This document shows positions 33,180 through 42,497 of a stretch of DNA of 64,000 bases, piece by piece. The stretch is taken from the NCBI GenBank assembly GCA_017432825.1, contig JAFRIJ010000003.1, positions 90,082 through 154,081 of the forward strand. Reading direction: 5' to 3'. The notes beneath the pieces were generated by a model, which searched no databases, had not been told where the DNA came from, and worked only from the letters and a program-made list of their open reading frames with translations. This DNA comes from Bacilli bacterium. GTDB taxonomy: Bacteria; Bacillota_I; Bacilli_A; RF39; UBA660. Positions within the stretch are counted from its first letter, which is position 1. Each line of letters begins with the position of its first letter. The position numbers were made by a program, and so were the translations under genes.

Positions 33180-35785
33180 GCAGCAGCTAATCTTGCAATA
33201 GGTACTCTGAATGGAGAACATGATACATAAGTTAGACCTATGTTATGACAGAATTCTACTGATTGAGGGTCTCCTCCATGTTCACCACATATACCTAATT
33301 TGATATTAGGTCTTGTTTCTTTACCCGCTGTAGCAGCCATTTTTACTAGTTTTCCTACACCATTTTGATCTAGTTTAGCAAATGGATCTTGTTCATATAT
33401 TTTATTTTCATAATATGCACCTAAGAATTTACCAGCATCATCTCTTGAGAATCCAAATGTCATTTGAGTTAAATCGTTCGTTCCGAATGAGAAGAATTCT
33501 GCTTCTTTTGCTATTTCATCTGCTAATAATGCTGCTCTTGGTATTTCTATCATTGTTCCAATATGATATTCCATATTAGATTTCTTTTCTTTTTTAACTA
33601 ATTCTGCTGTTTCTACAACAATATCTTTTACAAATTTTAATTCTTTAACTTCTCCTACTAATGGAATCATAATCTCTGGAGTTATTTTATATCCTTCTTC
33701 TTTTTCTACTTCAATAGCTGCTTCCATTAATGCTCTTGTTTGCATTTTAGCTATTTCTGGATATGTTACTGCTAATCTACATCCTCTATGTCCCATCATT
33801 GGATTAAATTCATGTAATTCAGCACATTTTTCTTCTAAGTGTTTATTTGTTACTCCCATTTCTTTTGCTAATGCTTTTATTTCATCTTTTTCTTTAGGTA
33901 AGAATTCATGTAGTGGTGGATCTAAGTAACGTACTGTCATTGGTAATCCTTTTAGTTCTTTGTACATAGCTTTAAAGTCGCCTTTTTGATATGGAATTAA
34001 TTTATTTAATGCTTTTTCTCTTTCTTCAGTTGTATCTGCTAAAATCATTTTTCTTATATTAAAGATTCTTTCTTCATCAAAGAACATATGTTCTGTTCTA
34101 CATAATCCTATTCCTTCAGCGCCTAATTCTATAGCTTTCTTTGTATCTTTTGGAGTATCTGCATTAGTTCTTACACCTAGTGTTCTATATTTGTCAGCCC
34201 ATTCCATAACTCTTCCAAATTCTCCTGCTATAGTTGCATCTACAGTTTTAATCATTCCGTCGTATATATTTCCTGTTGATCCATCTATTGATATTTGGTC
34301 TCCTTCATGATATGTTTTTCCGCCTAATGTAAATTCTTTTTTTGCTTCATTCATTTGGATATCACCACAACCTGATACACAACATGTGCCCATTCCACGT
34401 GCTACTACGGCAGCGTGTGAAGTCATACCACCACGTACTGTTAGTATTCCTTGAGCGGCTTTCATTCCTGTTATATCTTCTGGTGATGTTTCTAGTCTTA
34501 CTAGTACAACTTTTTCTCCTTTTCCACCAATACCTTGTTTTTCTGCATCTTCTGCAGTAAATACTATTTTACCACATGCTGCTCCTGGAGATGCACCTAA
34601 TCCTTTTCCTATTTGTTTAGCTTCAGCTAATGCTTTTGTATCAAATTGTGGATGTAGTAATGTATCTAAGTTTCTTGGATCTATCATTAATACTGCTTCT
34701 TCTTCTGTACGCATTCCTTCGTCTACTAAATCACATGCTATTTTCAATGCTGCTTTAGCAGTTCTTTTACCATTTCTTGTTTGTAGCATATATAATTTAC
34801 CGTGTTCTACAGTAAACTCCATATCTTGCATGTCTTTATAGTGACTTTCTAGTGTTTTACAAACATTCTTAAACTCTTTAAATGCTTCTGGGAATTTTTG
34901 TTCCATTTCGGCTATTTTCATTGGTGTTCTTACACCTGCAACAACATCTTCTCCTTGAGCGTTTGTTAAAAATTCTCCAAATAATCCTTTTTCTCCTGTT
35001 GCTGGGTCTCTTGTGAAAGCAACACCTGTTCCACAATCATCTCCCATATTTCCAAAGGCCATTGATTGAACGTTTACAGCTGTTCCCCATGAGTAAGGTA
35101 TATCATTATCTCTTCTATATACATTTGCTCTTGGATTATCCCATGATCTAAATACTGCTTTAATTGCTCCCATTAGTTGTTCTTTTGGATCTGATGGGAA
35201 TTCTTTTCCTATTTTCTTTTTATATTCTTTTTTAAATTGTGTTGCTAATTCTTTTAAATCATTAGCATCCAATTCTATGTCTTGAGTTACTCCCTTTTTC
35301 TCTTTCATTTTGTCAATTAATTGTTCAAAGTATTTTTTTCCTACTTCCATTACAACATCTGAATACATTTGAATAAATCTTCTATAGCAATCCCATGCCC
35401 ATCTTGGATTATTACTTTTTTTTGCTAATACTTCTACAACACTTTCGTTTAATCCTAAATTTAGTATTGTATCCATCATTCCTGGCATTGATGCTCTTGC
35501 TCCACTTCTTACTGATACTAATAATGGATTTTCAGTACTTCCAAATTCTTTTCCTGTCATTTTTTCCATTTTCTCGATGTATTCGTTTATTTGTTCTTGG
35601 ATTTCTTTATTTATTTCTTTTCCATCTTCATAGTATTGTGTACAAGCTTCTGTTGTAATTGTAAATCCTTGTGGTACTGGTAGCCCTATATTAGTCATTT
35701 CTGCTAAATTAGCACCCTTACCACCTAGTAATTCACGCATGTTGGCATTTCCTTCTTTAAAGGAATATACATATTTTTTTTTCAT
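33149..35785 (-). CDS. ppdK: Pyruvate, phosphate dikinase
   Basis: 878 residues, the standard length. Seen: N-terminal nucleotide-binding domain (FKEGNANMRELLGGKGANLA, SVRSGARASMPGMMDTILNL), central phosphohistidine loop GGMTSHAAVVARGMG (about residue 455) and C-terminal PEP/pyruvate barrel ending with GICGEHGGDP. It interconverts pyruvate, ATP and phosphate with PEP, AMP and pyrophosphate, typical of pyrophosphate-based glycolysis in anaerobes. RBS AGAGGTG and a good promoter indicate strong expression, which agrees with its less A/T-biased codons. Its 3' end is duplicated about 2.5 kb away, flanking a cassette. Confidence 0.98.
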   Translation of the reverse strand: MKKKYVYSFKEGNANMRELLGGKGANLAEMTNIGLPVPQGFTITTEACTQYYEDGKEINKEIQEQINEYIEKMEKMTGKEFGSTENPLLVSVRSGARASMPGMMDTILNLGLNESVVEVLAKKSNNPRWAWDCYRRFIQMYSDVVMEVGKKYFEQLIDKMKEKKGVTQDIELDANDLKELATQFKKEYKKKIGKEFPSDPKEQLMGAIKAVFRSWDNPRANVYRRDNDIPYSWGTAVNVQSMAFGNMGDDCGTGVAFTRDPATGEKGLFGEFLTNAQGEDVVAGVRTPMKIAEMEQKFPEAFKEFKNVCKTLESHYKDMQDMEFTVEHGKLYMLQTRNGKRTAKAALKIACDLVDEGMRTEEEAVLMIDPRNLDTLLHPQFDTKALAEAKQIGKGLGASPGAACGKIVFTAEDAEKQGIGGKGEKVVLVRLETSPEDITGMKAAQGILTVRGGMTSHAAVVARGMGTCCVSGCGDIQMNEAKKEFTLGGKTYHEGDQISIDGSTGNIYDGMIKTVDATIAGEFGRVMEWADKYRTLGVRTNADTPKDTKKAIELGAEGIGLCRTEHMFFDEERIFNIRKMILADTTEEREKALNKLIPYQKGDFKAMYKELKGLPMTVRYLDPPLHEFLPKEKDEIKALAKEMGVTNKHLEEKCAELHEFNPMMGHRGCRLAVTYPEIAKMQTRALMEAAIEVEKEEGYKITPEIMIPLVGEVKELKFVKDIVVETAELVKKEKKSNMEYHIGTMIEIPRAALLADEIAKEAEFFSFGTNDLTQMTFGFSRDDAGKFLGAYYENKIYEQDPFAKLDQNGVGKLVKMAATAGKETRPNIKLGICGEHGGDPQSVEFCHNIGLTYVSCSPFRVPIARLAAAQAAIKAKKN

Positions 35786-35822
35786 TTTGCACCTCTTTCA
35801 AAAAACATTGCGTTACCCTTTA

Positions 35823-35851
35823 ATTATAACAAACTACTTTGTTTTATTCAA
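35823..35851 (-). promoter_or_regulatory. ppdK promoter
   Basis: Minus strand: -35 TTGAAT (35851-35846), 17-base spacer, -10 TATAAT (35828-35823). Confidence 0.8.
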
Positions 35852-35871
35852 TAAAAATAAGTTTTTTTTAC

Positions 35872-35906
35872 AAAAAAAGATTATGGTTAGTATTCATACC
35901 ATAGTC
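35872..35906 (-). terminator. mltG operon terminator
   Basis: Minus strand GACTATGGT/ACCATAATC (one wobble pair) followed by seven Ts; overlaps the mltG stop. Confidence 0.75.
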
Positions 35907-36966
35907 CTTCTTTCTTTAATTTATAAATTGTATTATTATGTTCATTTTGATTTCTACTAAAATATACTTTTTTATTTTTATCTGCTACAAAATAATAATA
36001 ATCACCTTTTGTTGGTTCTAATACGGCTTCTATTGCTTCTATAGATGGAATACATATTGGTGAAATTGGAAGACCTAAAAATGATGCACATCTTGTATTA
36101 TAATCATTACATTCTTTTACTTCTGTTGATGTTAATGCTCTTTCATTCATATCTATTTTTGCTCCATAATATGTTGTAACATCGCTTCCTAGTGTCATAT
36201 TATTATCTATTCTATTTAAGAATACTCCTGCTATCCCTTTTCTATCTTCTAATGTTACTCCTTCTAATTCTACCATTGATGCTAGTGTTATTATTTCATT
36301 TACATCCATACTGTTTTTTTCTATTTTTTCTTTATATATTTTTAGTTTTTTATTTGTATTATCTAACATTATTTCAAATATTTCTTCTACTTTTGTATCT
36401 TTACTTTTTATTGCATATGTATCAGGATATAGGTATCCTTCTAGAGAATAATAGATTTTATCATCTTTAATTTTATCTGTTAAGAACCAATATTTTTTTA
36501 TTATTTTATCTAAGTATTTTTCATCTTTTAGTAATTTGTAGATATCTTCTTCTTTATTATTTGTTTCTTCTGTTATTATTTTAACTATTTTACGGATGTT
36601 TATTCCTTCTTTAAATGTTAATATAATGTCATTGTTATATCCACCTTTACTTAAAATATCTACTATTTTTCTAGTACCCATATTTTGACTTAATTTATAT
36701 GTTGCTGCTTTTAAATTAGTTTTATTAGTTAATCTTACATATATTTTAAATGCTTTTTTATTTTTTATTAGTTTATTTTTATATAAAGTATTAGCAATAT
36801 CTGATATACTTCCCTGTTCTATTGTTACTTCTTTTAGAGTTTTATCATTACTTACTTTTGCTAATTCAAAATTAAATAAAGTACATACAAATACTAGTGC
36901 GCTTGTTATTAATACTAAAAATGCTAGGTATATGTTATTATATATTTTCATTGTACTATTTTGCAT
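35887..36966 (-). CDS. mltG: Endolytic peptidoglycan transglycosylase MltG
   Basis: 359 residues. Seen: N-terminal membrane span (about 10-32), LysM-like region, LEGYLYPDTY (176-184), catalytic Glu233 in LASMVELEGV, and LTSTEVKECNDYNTRCASFLGLPISP split over the YceG domain. It cuts nascent glycan strands outside the membrane and sets strand length. Third gene of ruvX-yrzB-mltG, the same order as in Bacillus. The RBS before this start is weak, so coupling to yrzB is likely. An additional sign of a real cell wall. Confidence 0.95.
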   Translation of the reverse strand: MQNSTMKIYNNIYLAFLVLITSALVFVCTLFNFELAKVSNDKTLKEVTIEQGSISDIANTLYKNKLIKNKKAFKIYVRLTNKTNLKAATYKLSQNMGTRKIVDILSKGGYNNDIILTFKEGINIRKIVKIITEETNNKEEDIYKLLKDEKYLDKIIKKYWFLTDKIKDDKIYYSLEGYLYPDTYAIKSKDTKVEEIFEIMLDNTNKKLKIYKEKIEKNSMDVNEIITLASMVELEGVTLEDRKGIAGVFLNRIDNNMTLGSDVTTYYGAKIDMNERALTSTEVKECNDYNTRCASFLGLPISPICIPSIEAIEAVLEPTKGDYYYFVADKNKKVYFSRNQNEHNNTIYKLKKEGLWYEY

Positions 36967-36967
36967 A

Positions 36968-37240
36968 TTATTCTTTATTTTTATCTTCTTGTATTGATTC
37001 TAATATTGTTTCTATTATTTTCCATTCTCTATCAGTTTCTATTGGTATTAATTCTGTTTTTTTAGCTTTTGGATTAAATATTGAAGCATATACTTTTACA
37101 TTTCCTTCTTCATCTGTTGTGTTATCCGTATAAACCATATAGCTTTTTTTTGTTTCTTCTGAATCAAATGTAAATAATATTTCACATGTTACTTCTTTTC
37201 CATTTTCATCTAGGACTGTAAATTTATTCTTTTCTTCCAT
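36968..37240 (-). CDS. yrzB: DUF1292 family protein (YrzB-like)
   Basis: 90 residues from the ATG at 37240 with RBS AAAGGTGAT; an in-frame GTG at 37249 lies in that RBS. Seen: the DUF1292 pattern FTVLDENGKEVTCEILFTFD, KSYMVYTDNTTDEEGNVKVY and a final acidic helix. Known: conserved between ruvX and mltG in Firmicutes; function not established. One base separates it from each neighbour, so expression is coupled. Confidence 0.9.
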   Translation of the reverse strand: MEEKNKFTVLDENGKEVTCEILFTFDSEETKKSYMVYTDNTTDEEGNVKVYASIFNPKAKKTELIPIETDREWKIIETILESIQEDKNKE

Positions 37241-37241
37241 T

Positions 37242-37661
37242 TTAATCACCTTTCTTATCTAAATAGCTTTGTAATATTATTACTGCTGCTATGCCGTCTA
37301 CTTTTTTCTTTCTTTTTTTTCTTGATACATTTGCTTCTATTAATACGTTATTTGATATTACAGATGTTAATCTTTCGTCTTGTAATATAACTTCTATATT
37401 TAGATTTTTTTCTATTTTATCTTTAAATTCTTCTGTTATTTGGGCTCTAGGGCCTATTGTATTATTCATATTTTTTGGATAACCTAATATTATTTTTTCA
37501 ATATTTTCTTTTTCTATTATTATTTTTAATGGTTCTATTAAACTATTGTAATCTTCATTATCAAAATATAGTGTTTTATAATTTGTTGCTATTGTTTTTG
37601 TTAAATCAGATATTGAGATACCTAATGTTTTAGTTCCTAAATCTAATCCCATATATTTCAT
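37242..37661 (-). CDS. ruvX: RuvX/YqgF-type Holliday junction resolvase homologue
   Basis: 139 residues from the ATG at 37661 with RBS CAGGTGAT; an in-frame start 48 bases upstream has no RBS. Seen: RNase H-like fold with GLDLGTKTLGISISD (first Asp), ILGYPKNMNNTIGPRA and QDERLTSV with the conserved Asp-Glu, ending in KKVDGIAAVIILQ. Known: RuvX homologues process 16S pre-rRNA ends and can resolve junctions in vitro. First gene of the ruvX-yrzB-mltG unit. Confidence 0.95.
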   Translation of the reverse strand: MKYMGLDLGTKTLGISISDLTKTIATNYKTLYFDNEDYNSLIEPLKIIIEKENIEKIILGYPKNMNNTIGPRAQITEEFKDKIEKNLNIEVILQDERLTSVISNNVLIEANVSRKKRKKKVDGIAAVIILQSYLDKKGD

Positions 37662-37713
37662 ATTATCACCTGATATTTCTATCATAGCATTTTTATTTTT
37701 ATTATACAAGTTA

Positions 37714-38298
37714 TTATTTTTTGTTTAAAAAATAATTTAATATTTGATACCAACTATATACTCTTTCTACGTTATCTTTTTTTACTTCTAGATTGTATGG
37801 GGCATCAAAGCATAATACAGGTATGTGTTCGCTTATTTTTTCTACGTTACTTGCTTTATCTTCTATCATTATATCTATATTATTCTTTATACACTTATCT
37901 TTTTTATTTCCTGTTCCTGCTATTATTTGATCATATTCTATTCCGTGTTTTGTTAGCCATTGTTCTACATAAAAATTCATTGTATTAGCATATTGGTTTG
38001 TTAAATATCTATTATCTCTTGCTGTTAGTATTACAATTTCATGTCCTAATTCTCTTAATTCTTTTATTACTTGTGAGGCATAAGGTCTTGATGGTATTGA
38101 TACCATTAAATCAAATATATATTCTTTCCAAAATCTATTATTCTCTTCATTTGTTAAAAAGAATTGTTCTTCAATCATGTATTTATATGGATTAAATCCT
38201 CTATGTATATTGTTTTCTATACAAAATTTATAACCACATGAATAATGCCATTGTCCGATATCATTTAATACTCCGTCTATGTCTACACCTATTCTCAT
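37714..38298 (-). CDS. HAD-family 5'-nucleotidase-like protein (NT5C type)
   Basis: 194 residues. Seen: motif I VDIDGVLND (nucleophile Asp6 and Asp8), a substrate-site-like region SIPSRPYASQVI, motif II IVILTARDN, and a late acidic motif DIMIEDKASN. This matches NT5C/YqfW-type deoxynucleotidases. It removes the phosphate of a nucleotide or related small molecule; substrate not determined. It precedes ruvX on the same strand with a 52-base gap. An extended -10 lies upstream at 38322-38330, so it may begin the transcript that runs into ruvX-yrzB-mltG. Confidence 0.85.
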   Translation of the reverse strand: MRIGVDIDGVLNDIGQWHYSCGYKFCIENNIHRGFNPYKYMIEEQFFLTNEENNRFWKEYIFDLMVSIPSRPYASQVIKELRELGHEIVILTARDNRYLTNQYANTMNFYVEQWLTKHGIEYDQIIAGTGNKKDKCIKNNIDIMIEDKASNVEKISEHIPVLCFDAPYNLEVKKDNVERVYSWYQILNYFLNKK

Positions 38299-38321
38299 TT
38301 GTTTACCTACTTTCTTTTTGA

Positions 38322-38330
38322 ATTATATCA
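38322..38330 (-). promoter_or_regulatory. Extended -10 element before the NT5C-like gene
   Basis: TGATATAAT on the minus strand at 38330-38322. Confidence 0.55.
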
Positions 38331-38340
38331 TATATATAAT

Positions 38341-38370
38341 AAAAAAGCAATTTTGTTATTGCTTTTTTTC
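38341..38370 (-). terminator. Terminator of the lipid cluster
   Basis: AAAAGCAA/TTGCTTTT stem with T-run on the minus strand, overlapping the acyltransferase stop. Confidence 0.8.
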
Positions 38371-38973
38371 TTCTTCTAAATTTTTCTCCATTAATGATTT
38401 TATTTCTTCATATAGTTTTTTATTTGCTGTTTCTAAATCCATATCTCCTACTTTAAATGGTTCTCCATATCTTATGGTTAAATTTTTACTTCTAAATTTG
38501 TAATCTCCTGTTAATCCAAATGGTACTATAGTTGCGTTTGTTTTTTTGGCCATTGATACTGTTCCAAATTTAAATGGTAATAGGAATACATCTTTTGTTT
38601 TATTTCTTGTTCCTTCTGGAAATAATCCTATTGCTCCATCATTTCTTAATATTTCTAATGCTTGTTCTGTAGCGTGCGTATCTTTTATTTGTCTATTTAC
38701 TGAAATACAACCTACTAATTTAAAAAACCATGCCATTTTACCATCAAAGTATTCTTTTTTAGCCATGTAATGGATTATTCTATGTGTTGCCATTATAGTT
38801 AGACATTGATCATATACGTGTTTATGATTTCCTGCTATTAGTATTGGACCTTTTTTAGGTATTACTTTTTTATTAATTATGGTTGGATTATAATATAGTC
38901 TAAATAATACTCTCATTATTGGAGTTAACATGAAATATCCTATTTCACCTTTAAATCTTTTTTTCTTCTTCAT
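38356..38973 (-). CDS. PlsC-type 1-acylglycerol-3-phosphate acyltransferase (copy 2)
   Basis: 205 residues. Seen: GNHKHVYDQCL (the HX4D catalytic motif), a glycerol-phosphate-binding region and LFPEGTRNK (the EGTR motif), and VPFGLTGDY. It acylates a lysophosphatidate-like acceptor at the membrane. Its first 23 bases overlap the acyl ligase gene, showing tight coupling. Two PlsC-type genes flank one ligase here; one may have taken a different acceptor, but the sequence alone cannot say which. Confidence 0.92.
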   Translation of the reverse strand: MKKKKRFKGEIGYFMLTPIMRVLFRLYYNPTIINKKVIPKKGPILIAGNHKHVYDQCLTIMATHRIIHYMAKKEYFDGKMAWFFKLVGCISVNRQIKDTHATEQALEILRNDGAIGLFPEGTRNKTKDVFLLPFKFGTVSMAKKTNATIVPFGLTGDYKFRSKNLTIRYGEPFKVGDMDLETANKKLYEEIKSLMEKNLEEEKKQ

Positions 38974-40732
38974 TTTTCGCTCTCTTTTCTATATTTTCTT
39001 GTTGTAGCTTTTTAAAATCTACTTTTCCTACTATTGTTTTGGGAAGACTTTTTCTAAATTCCCATTCTTTTGGTATAGCATATTGTGCTAAATTTTTTTT
39101 ACATAATTCAATTAAGTCTTTTTTTAATTTTGGAGATGCTATATGTCCTTTTTTTAGTGCTATATATGCTTTTCCTACTTCTATTTTATATGGATGTGGT
39201 ATACCTATTACTGTTGCATCCATAACTGCTGGATGTTGTTCTAAAACTTCTTCTATTTGTGATGGATATACATTGTATCCTGATGTAACTATCATTCTTT
39301 TTATTCTCTGTTTATAAGATACGAAACCATCTTCATCCATACAACCTATATCTCCTGAATGTAACCATATATTACCATCTTTATGTATGTGTAATGCATC
39401 GTTTGTTTCTCTTTCGTTGTTGTAATATCCTAACATGACAACTGGACCACATATGCATATTTCTCCATCAGTTCCATATGGGACTTCTTCATCCGTTGCT
39501 GGTTTTACTATTTTTAAATATATTCCTGGCCATGGAATTCCAATTGTTCCTGGACGTGAAGCATGTTTTAAATCTACACATACTGCTGCTACGGCTTCAG
39601 TCATTCCATAACCTTGAATCATATTTGTTTTGGCTCCGTGTTCATGTAAAAAGTCGTTTATTTTATTTACTCTTGTTTTATTTAAGGTATCTCCTCCTGC
39701 TATTACGTATTTTAATTGTGATAGAGATACGTTTTTCATTCTTTCGTTTGTTGTTAATGCTTCAAATAATGTTGGCACTCCTAGTAATACTGTTGGTTTA
39801 TGTTTAGTTAGTAATTTATCAAATTCTTTTGCTTTAAATGTTGGAATCATTACTAATTCTGCTCCTACATATAAGGCGTCATTCATTCCAACTTCTAATC
39901 CTAGTCCATGAAATATTGGTAATATTCCTAATATCTTATCATTTTTGCATAAATCTGGATATGCTTTTGTTGCTGCTATGGTTGCTGAATTGAAATTACC
40001 ATTTGATAGTACTATTCCTTTTGGTGTTCCTGTTGATCCTCCACTTTGCAATATTACAGCTGGAGTGTCTTTTGTTCCTTGCTCTTCTATATTTTTTTCT
40101 GTATATTTAATTCCTTTTTGATAAAATTCTTTCCAATATATATATAATTCAGTTGATTTTGGTCTTTCTACTTTCCTTCCTTGAGTTAATTCGTAACCTA
40201 TTTTAGTTATTACATTCATCGAATCTTTAGCGGATATTATTATTGTTTTGTATACATTTGTTTCATTTATTATATTTTTTATTTTACTATAACATATATC
40301 TAATGCTATTAATACTACTGATGAATAATTCTCTAGAGCTTGTTTTATTTCTTGCTCTGATAATAACGGGTGTAATATGTTTACTACTGCTCCAATTTTA
40401 TTTAGTGCATAAAAAGATATTAATGCTTCAGGAACATTAGCAGATAATATTGTTACTATATCTCCTTTTCTTATTCCTTGTGATTTAAAAGCTTTAGCTG
40501 TAATATTAATTTCTTTAAAGAAATCGTTATATGTTCTATGTGTTCCAAAATATGTTATTGCTATATTATTATCATAATGTTCTTCTTTGACTTTATCTCT
40601 TAAAAATCTATATATTGATTTATTTGGTGGAGATATATTCATATCATTTTTTTTATAATATTTTTCCCAAGGTGCTTTTGGTTTCGTTTTAAATCCTAGA
40701 AATTTGAAAAAACTTATGTCCATTAGTCCCAT
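38951..40732 (-). CDS. AMP-dependent acyl-CoA/ACP synthetase (paralogue 2)
   Basis: 593 residues. Seen: QSGGSTGTPKG (about 233-243), MIQGYGMTEAVA, LHSGDIGCMDEDGF, KRMIVTSGYNVYPSQ and KTIVGKVDF near the C-terminus: the full ANL adenylating set. It shares layout with the ligase at 22.0-23.8 kb. It sits between two acyltransferase genes (1-base gap upstream, 23-base overlap downstream), strongly suggesting it activates the fatty acid the acyltransferases use. Product may be acyl-CoA or acyl-ACP. Confidence 0.92.
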   Translation of the reverse strand: MGLMDISFFKFLGFKTKPKAPWEKYYKKNDMNISPPNKSIYRFLRDKVKEEHYDNNIAITYFGTHRTYNDFFKEINITAKAFKSQGIRKGDIVTILSANVPEALISFYALNKIGAVVNILHPLLSEQEIKQALENYSSVVLIALDICYSKIKNIINETNVYKTIIISAKDSMNVITKIGYELTQGRKVERPKSTELYIYWKEFYQKGIKYTEKNIEEQGTKDTPAVILQSGGSTGTPKGIVLSNGNFNSATIAATKAYPDLCKNDKILGILPIFHGLGLEVGMNDALYVGAELVMIPTFKAKEFDKLLTKHKPTVLLGVPTLFEALTTNERMKNVSLSQLKYVIAGGDTLNKTRVNKINDFLHEHGAKTNMIQGYGMTEAVAAVCVDLKHASRPGTIGIPWPGIYLKIVKPATDEEVPYGTDGEICICGPVVMLGYYNNERETNDALHIHKDGNIWLHSGDIGCMDEDGFVSYKQRIKRMIVTSGYNVYPSQIEEVLEQHPAVMDATVIGIPHPYKIEVGKAYIALKKGHIASPKLKKDLIELCKKNLAQYAIPKEWEFRKSLPKTIVGKVDFKKLQQENIEKRAKNEEEKKI

Positions 40733-40733
40733 A

Positions 40734-41318
40734 TTATTTTTTCTCCTTTTTTAGTTTTTTACTAATTATATTTTCTAGTTCTTCATTATATTCTGTTAAA
40801 TCTTCTTTTTTTGGTATTTCTATTGGTTCTAAAAATTCTATTTTTAAACCTTTATTTCCTATTTTATATTCTCCTGTTATTATAAATGGTACTATTTTTG
40901 TATTAGTAACACTTGCCATTTTTACTGCACCTATTTTAAATGGTATTATTGTGTTATCAGTTCTATTTATTGTCCCTTCGGGGAATATTCCTATTACTTT
41001 ATCATTATTTAGTACATCTATTGCTTTTTGTAAAGCATCTTTATCATGTATTCTTCTATTTACAGGTATAATTCCCATATTTAAGAATAATCCTTTTTTA
41101 AATCCTTGTACTAATTCATCTTTTGCTAAGAAATGTATTGTTCTTTTAGTAGATGTTATTAGTAATACACAATCTAAATTGTTTGTATGGTTACCTGCTA
41201 ATACAACTTTTCCATCTTCTGGAATATTTTCAGTACCTATTATTTCTGGCTTATATAATATTTTTACTAAAAAAACTATTAATGGTCTTAATGTTTTATA
41301 AAGAATTGGTTCTTTCAT
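40734..41318 (-). CDS. PlsC-type acyltransferase (copy 1)
   Basis: 194 residues. Seen: AGNHTNNLDCVLL (HX4D), FLNMGIIPVNRRIHD, GIFPEGTINR (EGT with Ile in place of Arg) and VPFIITGEYKIG. First gene of the acyltransferase-ligase-acyltransferase operon. Membrane-associated lysophospholipid acylation is the expected role. The EGTI variant of the EGTR motif is a small departure that may affect acceptor binding. Confidence 0.92.
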   Translation of the reverse strand: MKEPILYKTLRPLIVFLVKILYKPEIIGTENIPEDGKVVLAGNHTNNLDCVLLITSTKRTIHFLAKDELVQGFKKGLFLNMGIIPVNRRIHDKDALQKAIDVLNNDKVIGIFPEGTINRTDNTIIPFKIGAVKMASVTNTKIVPFIITGEYKIGNKGLKIEFLEPIEIPKKEDLTEYNEELENIISKKLKKEKK

Positions 41319-41384
41319 TTATTCACCTTTTTTCTATGCATTTTAATTATATAATAGTTTTTTTTTATTGTAAAGTTAATAAAA

Positions 41385-41413
41385 AAACTTTAATAATTTT
41401 GTTATTAAAGTTT
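41385..41413 (-). terminator. Terminator of the DUF421 gene
   Basis: AAACTTTAATAA/TTATTAAAGTTT perfect 12-pair stem with a five-base loop and T-run on the minus strand. Confidence 0.9.
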
Positions 41414-42053
41414 ATAATAAATCTTTGTTTTTAATTACGAATATATTATTATTTTTATAAAAGGCATAGAATACTTCTTCTAGTTTTATATTTTTATTTT
41501 TTAATAATTTTATTACCCATTCTTCATCTTTGTTTAATTCTTTTAGTGTATCTTTTTCTATTCTGTTATCTAATATAAGTGGTAGTGGTAATTCTTTTTT
41601 TTCTTTTGTATAAGGAAATACTGATAGAGTTCCGTTGTTTTCTAAGATGGCATATTCTATTTCTTCTATATTTTTATATCCTTTTTCTCTTATTTGTGAT
41701 ATTAAATCATCTAAGTTATATTTTTGTTTTGTCATTTCATGATAATTTATTTTTCCTTCTTTTATTATTACTGCCGGATTACCATCTAATGCTATTCTTA
41801 GTTTGGGGTTTTTAAGTGTTATATATGCTAAAGATATTTGTATTAAACATAGTGTTATTATTGGTATTATTGATTTAAATATGTTATTATCATAATTTTC
41901 TATGCTTATAACTGCTAATTCTGCTATTAGGATTGATACTATTAGATCTATTATTCCTAATTGACCTACTTCTCTTTTTCCCATTATTCTATATACTATA
42001 AATATAAAAAAATAGAAGAAGAATGTTCTTATTATTATCATTAATAGTTCCAT
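41412..42053 (-). CDS. DUF421/YetF-family membrane protein
   Basis: 213 residues. Seen: three N-terminal membrane spans (residues 5-80) containing the family marker RIMGKREVGQLGIIDL, then the cytoplasmic YetF domain with NPAVIIKEGKINYHEMTKQ and DLISQIREKGYKNIEEIEYA. Known: the family is widespread in spore-forming Firmicutes and function is unresolved; some are linked to spore membranes. It lies divergent from a TIGR04086-type gene that is also common in such genomes. Confidence 0.9.
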   Translation of the reverse strand: MELLMIIIRTFFFYFFIFIVYRIMGKREVGQLGIIDLIVSILIAELAVISIENYDNNIFKSIIPIITLCLIQISLAYITLKNPKLRIALDGNPAVIIKEGKINYHEMTKQKYNLDDLISQIREKGYKNIEEIEYAILENNGTLSVFPYTKEKKELPLPLILDNRIEKDTLKELNKDEEWVIKLLKNKNIKLEEVFYAFYKNNNIFVIKNKDLL

Positions 42054-42125
42054 TTTATCACCTATATTTATTATTTGCTATTATATTTTCTTTTATTCAT
42101 CATAATATTTATTAGGTGGTTTATT

Positions 42126-42479
42126 ATGAAAAAATTAATAATATCTTTAGGTTATTTCTTTATAATTTTATTTTCTTTATTATTAATTTATACTTTACTA
42201 TTATATTTTAATTTACTATCTAATAATATTCTTAATTATTTTAAATTATTAATTCCTCTTATTAGTATCTTATATAGTTCTTATATTTTAGGTAGAAAAT
42301 CTGTTAAAAAGGGTTATCTAGAAGGTATGAAACTTGCTTTAATTATTATATTTATTTTTATTATTATTAATTTAATGTTTGATAGTTTTAATTATAAATC
42401 TATTCTTTATTATTTAATTATATTTATTTCTTCTTCTTTAGGTGCTATGATAGGTATAAATAGAAAAAAGAATATCTAG
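42126..42479 (+). CDS. TIGR04086-family (YrzE-like) membrane protein
   Basis: 117 residues from the ATG at 42126 with RBS TAGGTGG; an upstream in-frame start lacks an RBS. Seen: four hydrophobic spans with SSYILGRKSVKKGYLEG between spans 2 and 3 and a final SSSLGAMIGIN segment, matching the TIGR04086 pattern. Function not known. It is the only rightward gene between 28.6 and 54.5 kb, and ends in a terminator shared with the next, convergent gene. Confidence 0.75.
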   Translation: MKKLIISLGYFFIILFSLLLIYTLLLYFNLLSNNILNYFKLLIPLISILYSSYILGRKSVKKGYLEGMKLALIIIFIFIIINLMFDSFNYKSILYYLIIFISSSLGAMIGINRKKNI

Positions 42480-42497
42480 TTATGATATTCTTTTTTT
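42470..42497. terminator. Bidirectional terminator
   Basis: GAATATC/GATATTC around a seven-base loop, T-runs on both strands, containing the ends of both convergent genes. Confidence 0.85.
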
